The position numbers and the translations under genes were made by a program. A stretch of DNA of 64,000 nt from Desulfobacca acetoxidans DSM 11109. GTDB taxonomy: Bacteria; Desulfobacterota; Desulfobaccia; Desulfobaccales; Desulfobaccaceae. The notes beneath the pieces are model-generated. The model was not told the DNA's origin and searched no databases. It was given only the letters and a program-made list of their open reading frames with translations. This document shows positions 42,921-51,103 of this stretch, in pieces; within the stretch, counting starts at the first letter, position 1; each line of letters begins with the position of its first letter. The stretch covers positions 3,061,001-3,125,000 of the forward strand of contig NC_015388.1 of the NCBI RefSeq assembly GCF_000195295.1, read 5' to 3'.

Positions 42921-44450
42921 ATGACTCCTGATTTCCGGACTGATATTACCTTGCCGGCAGATGCCAGAATACTGCAACTGGTACATGATTATGGCTATAA
43001 TCTGGCGGTCCTGGCAGATTTTCCCCAGCATCAGGCGGAGTTATTGGCCCAGGCCCTGTGGGAGGCCTGCGAGAACAGCATTCAGCACGCCTATGATGAT
43101 GAACCCGGTATTATCACCGTGGTTGGAGAATTGACGCCTAATGCCCTGATCCTGGCGGTACACGATCAAGGCCTGCCCTTCGACGAGACTCTCGAACCGA
43201 AACTTCACCCCATTGATACAGATGCCTGCCGACATCTCTCGCAGCACACTCTGGGCTTATCCCTGATCCACCGATGCGTCGACGAGGTGCACTGGATTAA
43301 TCATGGGCCTCAGGGCAAGGAGCTGCGCCTTACGAAATACCGCAGTGAGTGCTGCCGTCTTCAGCCGCAAACCGCAGCGCCGCACGGCCCCCCTCACGAG
43401 CCGCCTGTTGCTCAAAGCCCTCAAGATTATACCATCCGCTTTGTTGACCCTGAAGATGCTCTTCGGGTGGCACAATTAATGTACCGGGTATACGGCTATA
43501 CCTATCCTCGGGTCAATATCTATTACCCCGATCGTCTGGCCCACAACATTAAGTGCGGCATCCACGTGGGTGTGGTGGCCGTGACTGCAGATGGCGAGAT
43601 CGTCGGACATGTAGGGTTAATCCGACCGGAGTTAGGCTCCCTGGCCGAATTGGAGCAACTTGCGATAGCGCCATCGCACCGGGGGCAAGGTTTATTTAAG
43701 CGCATGGATAAGCTGCTGCAAGGAGAAATCCAGCGGATGGAACTGGTTGGTCTCTACGCCGAGGCCGTCACCGTTCATACCATCAGCCAGGAGGGTAGCG
43801 AAAATAAAGGTTTGCACGCGGCCGGCATTGAGCTCTTACATCTAGGGGTTCATTTTAAAAAACTGGAGATCATCCAACACAATCTCGGCTATCGGGATAC
43901 AAAACCGGGGCCGGTTTTTCAGGGGGAGACGGCGCTGGTATTCTATTTCGATTACCTGTCGCCCCCGAAAACGACGCGCCTCTATGCTCCGGACCGCCAT
44001 CGGCAGATTCTAACGGATATTTATAGGAACCTCGGAGTACCGGTGGAATTTCTAAAGCCTGAGCCTGCTGCAGGAAACGGACGGCTGTCAGTACAGTATA
44101 GGAAGAACTACGGTGTAGGACTCATCCAGGTCGATCGCATCGGTTCGGATACTTTCCCGAAAATTGAGCAGGCCTGCCGGGATTTGTGTGATCTGGCCGA
44201 ATCCGTAGCGGTCTTCCTCGATTTACCGCTGTCTCAAGGTGGTACCCCTGATCTCTGCGAAGCCGCCGAGACAATCGGCTTCTTTTTTTCCGGGGTCCGG
44301 CCAGGCTTCGCCTCCGACGGAGACTTCTTGCGCCTCCAGTACCTCAATGCCACTCTGGACCCGGATCGAATCCACTTGATTTCCCCCTTCGCCCGCAAAT
44401 TGCTTGATTATATCCTTCGGGACAAGACGCGGGTGGAGCAGAACCGTTAG
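42921..44450 (+). CDS. Anti-sigma-type HATPase fused to GNAT acetyltransferase
   Basis: 509 residues. Residues 1-145 are an RsbW/SpoIIAB-like kinase fold: N box ALWEACENSIQHAYD, AVHDQGLPFD and the lid HTLGLSLIHRCVDEV. Residues about 165-345 are a GNAT domain with the acetyl-CoA loop LEQLAIAPSHRGQGLFKRM. The last ~165 residues are not recognised. The kinase part lacks a clear partner anti-anti-sigma gene nearby. The combination suggests a regulatory or sensing protein acting on protein or small-molecule amines; target unknown. Confidence 0.82.
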   Translation: MTPDFRTDITLPADARILQLVHDYGYNLAVLADFPQHQAELLAQALWEACENSIQHAYDDEPGIITVVGELTPNALILAVHDQGLPFDETLEPKLHPIDTDACRHLSQHTLGLSLIHRCVDEVHWINHGPQGKELRLTKYRSECCRLQPQTAAPHGPPHEPPVAQSPQDYTIRFVDPEDALRVAQLMYRVYGYTYPRVNIYYPDRLAHNIKCGIHVGVVAVTADGEIVGHVGLIRPELGSLAELEQLAIAPSHRGQGLFKRMDKLLQGEIQRMELVGLYAEAVTVHTISQEGSENKGLHAAGIELLHLGVHFKKLEIIQHNLGYRDTKPGPVFQGETALVFYFDYLSPPKTTRLYAPDRHRQILTDIYRNLGVPVEFLKPEPAAGNGRLSVQYRKNYGVGLIQVDRIGSDTFPKIEQACRDLCDLAESVAVFLDLPLSQGGTPDLCEAAETIGFFFSGVRPGFASDGDFLRLQYLNATLDPDRIHLISPFARKLLDYILRDKTRVEQNR

Positions 44451-44500
44451 GCTAGAAAAAGATCTGTCAACCGTTGCAATCTCCAGATTGTGTTCCGGGC

Positions 44501-44630
44501 AACACTTCAGTTGTTTGGGGCGAATACAAGATTCGCTTCTACAGATGGGCCTGTCGGTGCTCTAGTGCTGTAGGATGGGCACCGCCCACCATTAATTGAT
44601 CTTTTCTCTCAACTGGCTGGAGTATTACTG
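44501..44630 (+). repeat. Dispersed ~130-bp repeat, copy A
   Basis: Begins AACACTTCAGTTGTTTGGGG and ends near GGCTGGAGTATTAC. Copies B (45927-46055) and C (56353-56482) match along the whole length in the same orientation. Contains GGGCACCGCCCACC-type inverted sequence; no coding frame is shared. Confidence 0.75.
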
Positions 44631-44646
44631 TTTAGGAAAAGGATGC

Positions 44647-44674
44647 TTGACATTGTTTTATTTTTTATTATACT
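44647..44674 (+). promoter_or_regulatory. Sigma-70-type promoter
   Basis: TTGACA at 44647-44652 and TATACT at 44669-44674 with a 16-bp T-rich spacer. It would start a transcript near 44681, just before the hairpin-rich leader and the gene at 44971. Confidence 0.6.
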
Positions 44675-44679
44675 TTCCA

Positions 44680-44779
44680 CTCTAACAATGGGGGGAGAAC
44701 CCTCCGGGTATAAAAGTACCTAATCAAATTCAATAATGAACCATGAAGGCTCAACTACCTAGAGGTTGGGCCTTTTTTT
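44680..44779 (+). ncRNA. Candidate structured leader RNA / attenuator
   Basis: Predicted elements in 100 bases: hairpin GGGGGG-agaa-CCCTCC at about 44690-44705, a 4-bp GGTA/TACC stem just after it, and a terminator (AGGCTCAAC with GTTGGGCCT, 44747-44773, then T7). A promoter, compact folds and an intrinsic terminator ahead of a metal-transport-like gene are what a riboswitch or small RNA would show. I cannot match it to a known class by eye. Confidence 0.42.
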
Positions 44780-44970
44780 CGTTAAAAGCTACCTGCAAAC
44801 CCTTTTTTCTGTCAGCCAAGGTGCAGTGAAGTTCTCAAGTCTTTAAAAATACAAGATGCTTCGCTATGCTCAAACCGATAACATTGTAGGATGAAAGGTT
44901 TTAAAATAGCTTCTAGTGCAGAATTTAAGTATTTTCTTTCACTTTAAACTTCGGTCGGAGGAGATTATCC

Positions 44971-45438
44971 ATGTTTAGACTCGTACTGAATATTATGGGA
45001 TTGTTGTGGTTGCTGCTGCTTTTTCCCGCTCTCGCCCATAGCCATGGAGTAGAGGGAGTCGTTGCACCGGGCGGGCTGGTAGCGACAGCCAATTATCAGG
45101 GGGGAGAGCCCATGAGTTATGCGAAGGTAACCGTTACGTCGCCGGAATCGGAGAAGCCTTTTCAAGTGGGCCGGTCCGACAAAAACGGCCGTTTCGCCTT
45201 CGCTCCCGATAAGCCGGGGAAATGGCATCTGGTATTTAATGACGAAATGGGGCATCGCCTTGATCTGGAGGTACAGGTGGATGAAAAAGGCCTGATAGGA
45301 CAGCAGACGCCATCGTCCTCCGGGTCAACCAACCTTGGAACTAAAGCCTTCTTCGGCGTCGGTCTGTTTATGTTTATCGCCAGTGTATTTTTATGGTGGC
45401 AGGCCAAAAAGCTCGCTCTAAAACGGCGTCTCTCCTAA
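44971..45438 (+). CDS. Periplasmic nickel-transport-component-like protein (NikL-like)
   Basis: 155 residues. Signal peptide (1-24) ends in HSHG. The middle is a carboxypeptidase-regulatory-like beta-sandwich: GEPMSYAKVTVTSP, SDKNGRFAFAPDKPGKWHLV. The C-terminal hydrophobic helix (about 128-145) and basic tail give a membrane anchor. This arrangement is that of small extra components of nickel/cobalt ECF transporters (NikL/CbiL). The His-rich start could bind metal. No transporter genes are nearby in the window. RBS GGAGGAG precedes the ATG. Confidence 0.68.
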   Translation: MFRLVLNIMGLLWLLLLFPALAHSHGVEGVVAPGGLVATANYQGGEPMSYAKVTVTSPESEKPFQVGRSDKNGRFAFAPDKPGKWHLVFNDEMGHRLDLEVQVDEKGLIGQQTPSSSGSTNLGTKAFFGVGLFMFIASVFLWWQAKKLALKRRLS

Positions 45439-45446
45439 GTCTCGAT

Positions 45447-45476
45447 AAGGCGGGAAAACGAGAGGCATCCCGCCTT
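45447..45476 (+). terminator. Hairpin after the NikL-like gene
   Basis: AAGGCGGGA and TCCCGCCTT form a 9-bp stem with a 12-nt loop, 9 bases past the stop codon. The T tract is weak. Confidence 0.65.
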
Positions 45477-46392
45477 CTGATTGCAATACCGCTACCCCTT
45501 CTCTCTCAGGGCGTCAAGCTGATGGGTGAGAATAACTCTTGATAGCCTAAAGTAAAAAGGTAAGTTGACAATATCCGTATATCCGGTTATAATCTAAACT
45601 TGTAACAGGTATCACAGCTTTGCCAATCCCTGGCGGACAAGACCCGCCTGATAATTCTCTGGCTCTTGCCAATCACCGAGAAACTCTGTGTCTGCGGCAT
45701 CATGAGTTTTTTAGAGATCACCCAGTCCAAGGCCTCTTGCCGCCTCTAGCATTTGGGTTGGGCCAGCGACCGCCGGGATGGTCCCTGGATGCAGTATCAC
45801 CTGACCGTAATCCCTGCCAGCCCCAATGAGAAGCTGCTCAGACTTTTGCGTAGAATATTTGCTGAGAATCATGAGGCACAAATGCTGCGGGAAAAACTTT
45901 CATTTCTCCCGAAAGCCGGGAATTATAACACTTCAATTGTTTGGTGGGAATACAAGATCCGCCCTTACAGATGGGCCTATTGGTGCTGTAATGTTGTATA
46001 GTGGGTACCGCCCACCAGTTCTTGATCTATTCTCTCAGATAGCTGGAGTATTACCAAAAATCAACACAGGTACACCCAAAGCGGGGGTGATGGGCCAAGG
46101 CAGTTATCCCAAGGACTTCCGGTCGTATGATTTTTTTTAGGTTTATGTAATTGTTAATGCGGTTATTCACATTTGCCTGGTCAGAAAATAAGTCCCGAGT
46201 TCTTAATTCTCAGGAGAGTAGCATCCTGGTGATCACGGCGATCCCTTTGTGGTGCTTGCGCTATCCCTTTGCCGTCTTCACCGCAGGCGTCAAAGAGAGG
46301 AATTATTTTCTTTGAGCTGTAAAAACTCATCTCAGAACAACCTAAGGAGCAACCGTTGACCGGCAGACTTTAGAATTAAGTCGGATAAGCCT
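45477..46392. other. Intergenic region with broken small frames
   Basis: More than 900 bases without a supportable gene. Short frames between 45620 and 46140 have no recognisable family. A frame from an ATG at 45702 is interrupted by TAG and continues with MQYHLTVIPASPNEKLL, so it may be a decayed small gene. The second copy of the 130-bp repeat lies at 45927-46055. Confidence 0.45.
45927..46055 (+). repeat. Dispersed ~130-bp repeat, copy B
   Basis: From AACACTTCAATTGTTTGG to TAGCTGGAGTATTACC. Differs from copy A by scattered substitutions; closest at its ends. Confidence 0.75.
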
Positions 46393-47817
46393 ATGATCCT
46401 GAAAAATCACAGGGCGAGGTTTACACAGAGATATCAATCCTATGGATTGTGCTATGGAGTATGGGATATGCTGTCATTGTTGCAAGGCTGGAAATTTATC
46501 CTTTCAGTCAGTTTCGTCATTATCGGTTGTATAGGCAATACCACGGCGGTGGGACAAGATTTTCACGCCCTCAGCCTGGAGGACTGTCTAGCCTTGGCGA
46601 GGGAGCAAAACCCGGTCCTTACTGCCAGTCGGGATAGAGTTCGGGAGTTGGTGGCTGATTACCAGGCGGCCAGGTCCAAGTTCTTCCCTCACCTGACACT
46701 GTTATCGTTTTATGATCGACAGCCGACCAATCGCTTTGCCGCCGGCGGCTCCACCCCTTTCGCCTTGTTTAAACGTGAGGGGTATGCAGGCATCGCCGGT
46801 AAACAACTCGTTTTTGATGGTTTGAAAACCTACTATAATACTCAGGCGGCTCGAACCGGCACCCAGGCCCAGAGACAGGAAGTCCATAAAACTGCTCTTG
46901 AAGTATCCTATAACGTAACCGAGGCCTTCTACCGATTAGTAGAGGCCAAAGAAAATCTCCAAGTAGCCCATGAGGCTCTGAAGGAAAGAGAAGATTTTGC
47001 CAAGCTTACCGAGGCTTTTTTTAATGCCGGGAAGGTCACCCGGTTGGATAATTTCCGGGCCCAATCGCAGGTTTCCCAGGCCGAGCAGGCTGTGGTGGAG
47101 GCCCAAAATGCCGTGTGCCTGGCAAGGGAAATTCTCGCAAGCACTATTGGGCTTAAGGAGACAATTCCGGTGGATGTGAGAGGCCATTTGCCCCAGCAAT
47201 TTACTGCGGCTCCTGATATCCCGACGCTTTGGCAGGAGGCCCTTAAGAACAATCCGGAAATCAAACGGCTGGACCTGGAAATCTCCCAGAGCCGGTCCCT
47301 GGTAAAAGCCGCGCAAGGGGGATATCTCCCCGAAGTCAGCCTGCAGGCCACCAGCGATTTCCGCCACCGCGATTTGGGAGGCACAAAAACCGAATGGCTG
47401 GCCGCGGTTTTTTTGGAATATCCCTTTTTTGAAGGTGGGCTGACCAAAGCCCAGGTCGCTAAGGCTTCATCTCAATACCTACAACTCATGGAGAAAAAGC
47501 GGGACCGTCTGAACAGTCTCAAGGCTGACCTGACCACAGCCTGGAAGGACCAGGAGAACAGCAGGCAAGGCGTGAGCACTGCCCGGCAGACGCTGATTAC
47601 TAATGAAGAAGCCTATGCCAGCGCTTTGGCCTTGTACCGTTACGGCAAGGCTATCGCCCTGGACGTGCTTACCGCTCAGGTAGAGTTGACTCGATCCCGC
47701 CTGAGTCTCATCAGTTATCAGGCTGGCTACGGCATTGGCCGGGCCCGGGTGCAACAGCTTGTCGGTTCTGACCCCGCAACCGTCTCAAGCAGGAAGCCAA
47801 GGGAGGGAAATAAATGA
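46393..47817 (+). CDS. TolC-family outer-membrane efflux protein
   Basis: 474 residues. Two OEP repeats: LSLEDCLALAREQNPVL near 58 and the coiled segments EAFYRLVEAKENLQVAHEAL and PDIPTLWQEALKNNPEIKRL. Forms the outer-membrane channel of a tripartite exporter. The signal peptide is clearest from the Met at residue 26 (46468: MLSLLQGWKFILSVSFVIIG), so the true start may be there and not at 46393. First gene of a four-gene export operon, overlapping the next by ATGA. Confidence 0.88.
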   Translation: MILKNHRARFTQRYQSYGLCYGVWDMLSLLQGWKFILSVSFVIIGCIGNTTAVGQDFHALSLEDCLALAREQNPVLTASRDRVRELVADYQAARSKFFPHLTLLSFYDRQPTNRFAAGGSTPFALFKREGYAGIAGKQLVFDGLKTYYNTQAARTGTQAQRQEVHKTALEVSYNVTEAFYRLVEAKENLQVAHEALKEREDFAKLTEAFFNAGKVTRLDNFRAQSQVSQAEQAVVEAQNAVCLAREILASTIGLKETIPVDVRGHLPQQFTAAPDIPTLWQEALKNNPEIKRLDLEISQSRSLVKAAQGGYLPEVSLQATSDFRHRDLGGTKTEWLAAVFLEYPFFEGGLTKAQVAKASSQYLQLMEKKRDRLNSLKADLTTAWKDQENSRQGVSTARQTLITNEEAYASALALYRYGKAIALDVLTAQVELTRSRLSLISYQAGYGIGRARVQQLVGSDPATVSSRKPREGNK

Positions 47818-48965
47818 AAAACCCGTGGGGAGGGCAAAAGATCATTGTGGCCGCCCTCGCCTTTATTGTTCTGCTTCTCTTGGGATATAGTCTGTTCCTC
47901 TACCGCCCGACCGTCATGGTTATAGCGGCCCAACCGGTGGAGATTCGGGGAGAGGTTCGGGGACCGGGCACGGTCCAATCCAAGGTGCCTGTGGTAGTGA
48001 GCAGCAAAATAACGGGGATTCTTGAGAAGCTTTATGCTGACCAGGGAGACCGGGTGAAAAAAGGTCAGCTCCTGGCGGAAATGGACGCAGCGGAACTCAA
48101 GGCCCGCTTGGCAGCGGCTCGAGCGGCACAAAACCGGGCCCAGAAGGATGTTGCTCGCTCTCGGGCTACCCTGGCTAAGGCCCAGGCCAATCTAAACCTG
48201 GCCCAGAGCAATTATCGCCGCGACCAGGAGGTCTTCAAACCCGGCTACATCTCAGAAGCAGCCTTTGACACCACCAGCGCCGCTTTGAAAGTGGCAGCGG
48301 GAGAGACTGCTGAGGCTAAGGCTAGTGTCGCAGCGACCGAAGCGGCTTTTAAACAAGCTGTGGCCGAAGCCCAGGCGGCGGCGGCAACTTTGGATTACAC
48401 TCGTATTTTGGCTCCTATGGACGGGCTGCTCACCGTACGTCGATCTGAGGTTGGAGATACAATCACGCCGGGAACCCCTATTTTTCACATGGTAGATATG
48501 GATTGGATTTGGGTAGCGGCCTGGATTGATGAAACCCGGATTGCGGTCTTAAAGGCGGGGCAGGAGGCCCAGATTCGTTTGCGCTCCGGCCGCAATTTCA
48601 CTGGCACGGTAGTGCGCCTGAATAAGGAAGCCGACATGGTGACTCGGGAAATGGAGGTAAATATCAAGTTCGCTTCTCTCCCTGAGCCTTTGGTGATAGG
48701 TGAAGAAGCCGAAGTGGCCATTGCCACCGGCTATACTCGGGTTATTGCCGCCCCCTGGAATGCCGTGCAGGAGCAAGACGGTCATCCCGGGGTGTTGGTC
48801 GTGGATGCCGGAGTGGTCAAATTTCGTCCTATCACCCTGGGATTGCGAGACCGCCAACGGGTAGCGGTAAAACAAGGTCTAAAAGAAGGCGAACTTATTG
48901 TTTCGCCATCCTCCCAAACCAAACCCGGCGTGAAAGTCAAAAGCCGTCTAGTGGCGGGGAAATAA
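47814..48965 (+). CDS. HlyD/MacA-type periplasmic adaptor
   Basis: 383 residues. N-terminal membrane anchor (about 9-28). Lipoyl half-motifs flank a long coiled hairpin: VVVSSKITGILEKLYADQGD and later ILAPMDGLLTVRRSEVGD. Between them lies an Ala-rich coiled coil (residues about 95-190). Beta-barrel and membrane-proximal domains complete it. Bridges the ABC permease and the TolC-like channel. RBS GGGAGGG sits in the end of the preceding gene. Confidence 0.9.
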   Translation: MKNPWGGQKIIVAALAFIVLLLLGYSLFLYRPTVMVIAAQPVEIRGEVRGPGTVQSKVPVVVSSKITGILEKLYADQGDRVKKGQLLAEMDAAELKARLAAARAAQNRAQKDVARSRATLAKAQANLNLAQSNYRRDQEVFKPGYISEAAFDTTSAALKVAAGETAEAKASVAATEAAFKQAVAEAQAAAATLDYTRILAPMDGLLTVRRSEVGDTITPGTPIFHMVDMDWIWVAAWIDETRIAVLKAGQEAQIRLRSGRNFTGTVVRLNKEADMVTREMEVNIKFASLPEPLVIGEEAEVAIATGYTRVIAAPWNAVQEQDGHPGVLVVDAGVVKFRPITLGLRDRQRVAVKQGLKEGELIVSPSSQTKPGVKVKSRLVAGK

Positions 48966-48969
48966 TCCC

Positions 48970-50169
48970 ATGGACCTGGCCATTCGGGACATTCGGCAGC
49001 ATCTGGGACGGTTTCTGGCCACCGTCGTGGGCATCGGCCTGCTCTTTGCCATTGTCCTGTCTATGAACGGCATCTATCGGGGGTTTGTCTTTGAAGGACT
49101 TGCTCTCATCAACAGCACCAATCCGGACTTATGGGTGGTGGAGCGCTACCGTGGCGGCCCTATTAACGAGCAATCCATTCTCCCAGAGTTTTTTCATTAT
49201 AGCGTCGCCGCCATGCCCGGGGTGGAGAAGGCCAGTCCTTTCATCGTCTATCCAGTGGAGCGCCGCATTGCCGGGAAAAGTCGACGTTTCACTATCGTTG
49301 GCTATGATGTCTTTACCGGATTGGGCGGGCCCAAAAAACTTCTGGCTGGCCGTCCCATCACCCAAGCCCATTATGAGGCCGTAGCTCATCAGAAACTTGG
49401 TTTGCGCCTGAATGAAAACTTTCGACTGGGTCTACACACCTACACCGTGGTCGGATTAACCAAAGAAGGAACCTCTCCCGACGGCGAACCCCTCCTCTAT
49501 CTCTCCCTGCCTGACGCCCAGGAGGTAATATGGCTGCCGGATAACGAAGAAGTCCGCAACCAGCGGCTGAGAATTTACCAGAGCCTGGTGCATCCCGGCC
49601 TTTTCACCGTTCAGGAAGCAGAAAAATATCTTTCCCGCTATTCTATCGAAATGCACCGCATCAACGCCGTGTTAGTTCGCCTGATGCCAGGCGCCCAGGC
49701 AAGAGAAGTTGCCCAGAGTATTCGAGACTACCTCTATCTCTCAGTTTTCACTACTCCTGAACAGATCGAAATCATGTCCCAGGGACGTTTGAACCGCCCT
49801 CGCATGCAGTTGTTTCTTTTTCGCACTCTGCTGTTGATTGTTTGCGTGGTGATCATTGCCATGGTGATCTTTACGTTAACTATGGAAAAAATTCGCAGCA
49901 TTGCGGTGATGAAACTCATCGGCGCCCCCAACCGGGTGATCATCCGGCTGATTATGGAGCAGTCCATCCTTTTGACCTCCTGCAGTTATCTGATTGGCTG
50001 GGTTATAATTCATAATACGTATCACGTCTGGCCTCGACTGGTGCTGCTGACTCCCCTGGATGACCTGGTCACCTTTGGATTAGCACTGATAGGAGGCATC
50101 ATCGCCAGTCTATTGGGCATCTGGAAGGCCCTGAAGACGCCTCCCGCTCTGGCACTGGGAGAACAATGA
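48970..50169 (+). CDS. MacB/DevC-type ABC permease (FtsX-like)
   Basis: 399 residues. One N-terminal helix (about 13-35), a large periplasmic domain (40-275) and three C-terminal helices (about 280-303, 325-350, 365-390), the FtsX/MacB layout. The cytoplasmic coupling loop has MKLIGAPNRVIIRLI. It starts 4 bases after the adaptor stop and overlaps the ATPase gene by ATGA. The set resembles DevBCA or MacAB-type exporters of glycolipids, peptides or macrolides; substrate unknown. Confidence 0.88.
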   Translation: MDLAIRDIRQHLGRFLATVVGIGLLFAIVLSMNGIYRGFVFEGLALINSTNPDLWVVERYRGGPINEQSILPEFFHYSVAAMPGVEKASPFIVYPVERRIAGKSRRFTIVGYDVFTGLGGPKKLLAGRPITQAHYEAVAHQKLGLRLNENFRLGLHTYTVVGLTKEGTSPDGEPLLYLSLPDAQEVIWLPDNEEVRNQRLRIYQSLVHPGLFTVQEAEKYLSRYSIEMHRINAVLVRLMPGAQAREVAQSIRDYLYLSVFTTPEQIEIMSQGRLNRPRMQLFLFRTLLLIVCVVIIAMVIFTLTMEKIRSIAVMKLIGAPNRVIIRLIMEQSILLTSCSYLIGWVIIHNTYHVWPRLVLLTPLDDLVTFGLALIGGIIASLLGIWKALKTPPALALGEQ

Positions 50170-50858
50170 ACATAACTGAAATCCTGAAAATCGACTGCTT
50201 AAGCAAAACCTTCGGTACCGGCCACCTGGCGGTAGAGGCATTGAAAAACATTAACCTCTCCGTGAAACCTGGGGACCTGGTGGCCCTCCTGGGTCCGAGC
50301 GGCTCCGGGAAGACCACCATGTTACTCTGCATCAGCCTGATTCTGGAACCCAGCGGCGGCAAAATCCAGTTGGACGGGGCGACTCTTTGGGATCATGGGT
50401 GGCGGAACATAAACATCCGGCAGGTGCGCCTTGAAAAGATCGGCTTTATTTTTCAGGCGCGCAATCTTATTCCTTTCCTGACGGCCCTGGAAAATGTCCT
50501 GCTGCCCTTGAACCTGTTGGGGATGACACAACGTGAGGCCCACCGCCGGGCCATGGAACTGCTGGAGTACATGGAAATCGCCGATCGGGCCGACTACCTG
50601 CCAGCTTTGATGTCGGGCGGAGAGCAGCAGCGGGTGGCCATTGCCCGGGCTTTGGCCGGCTCCCCCAAACTGGTGCTGGCTGATGAACCTACCGGCGCTC
50701 TTGACAGCGTCCGTGGCAAGAAGGTCATGGAGATGTTAAAAAAGATCGCTCGGGAAAACCAGACCGCGGTCATTTGCGTTACCCATGATGAACGGATGAT
50801 CGAAGGATTTGATTTTATTTATCGCCTCAGAGACGGTCAGATTAATCTTAATGCCTGA
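50166..50858 (+). CDS. ABC transporter ATPase (LolD/MacB/DevA group)
   Basis: 230 residues. Walker [14 protein letters not shown] (about 41-53), Q loop FIFQARNL, signature [15 protein letters not shown], Walker [13 protein letters not shown] and switch His in CVTHDER are all present. Last gene of the export operon, energising the permease encoded upstream. Confidence 0.94.
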   Translation: MNITEILKIDCLSKTFGTGHLAVEALKNINLSVKPGDLVALLGPSGSGKTTMLLCISLILEPSGGKIQLDGATLWDHGWRNINIRQVRLEKIGFIFQARNLIPFLTALENVLLPLNLLGMTQREAHRRAMELLEYMEIADRADYLPALMSGGEQQRVAIARALAGSPKLVLADEPTGALDSVRGKKVMEMLKKIARENQTAVICVTHDERMIEGFDFIYRLRDGQINLNA

Positions 50859-50900
50859 GTCTTCGCGCTGATCTCCTTTTCTATTTTTCTTGAATTTTAA

Positions 50901-50935
50901 TTAACTATCGATTATTACAATTAATTGATAGTTAA
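50901..50935. repeat. AT-rich inverted repeat
   Basis: TTAACTATC (50901-50909) and GATAGTTAA (50927-50935), perfect 9-bp arms 17 bases apart. It could be an operator for the oxidoreductase gene at 51104 or a weak hairpin. Confidence 0.4.
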
Positions 50936-51103
50936 CAGCAGAACAGTGGTTCATTATTATACTTGCTTAATCGGTAAAAAAGCTTTTTACTATAGCAAGA
51001 CCGCTTGACTTTTTGGTGGGTTCCGGCGCGCAACCCAATATGGAATGTGGTGAAGTATTAAAAGTCAACGGGGTGACCTCAACGCTAACCTTCGGAGGCT
51101 GTT

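Larger units (their letters stand above)
44451..44970. other. Intergenic region with repeat copy, promoter and leader RNA
   Basis: No protein gene. It contains, in order, a dispersed repeat (44501-44630), a sigma-70-type promoter (44647-44674), a short hairpin-rich RNA ending in a terminator (44680-44779), and an AT-rich leader to the gene at 44971. Confidence 0.6.

Noticed and set aside
45620..46140. Overlapping frames as genes
   Set aside because: No family, a stop in the best frame and the 130-bp repeat covers the end; at most a decayed small gene.
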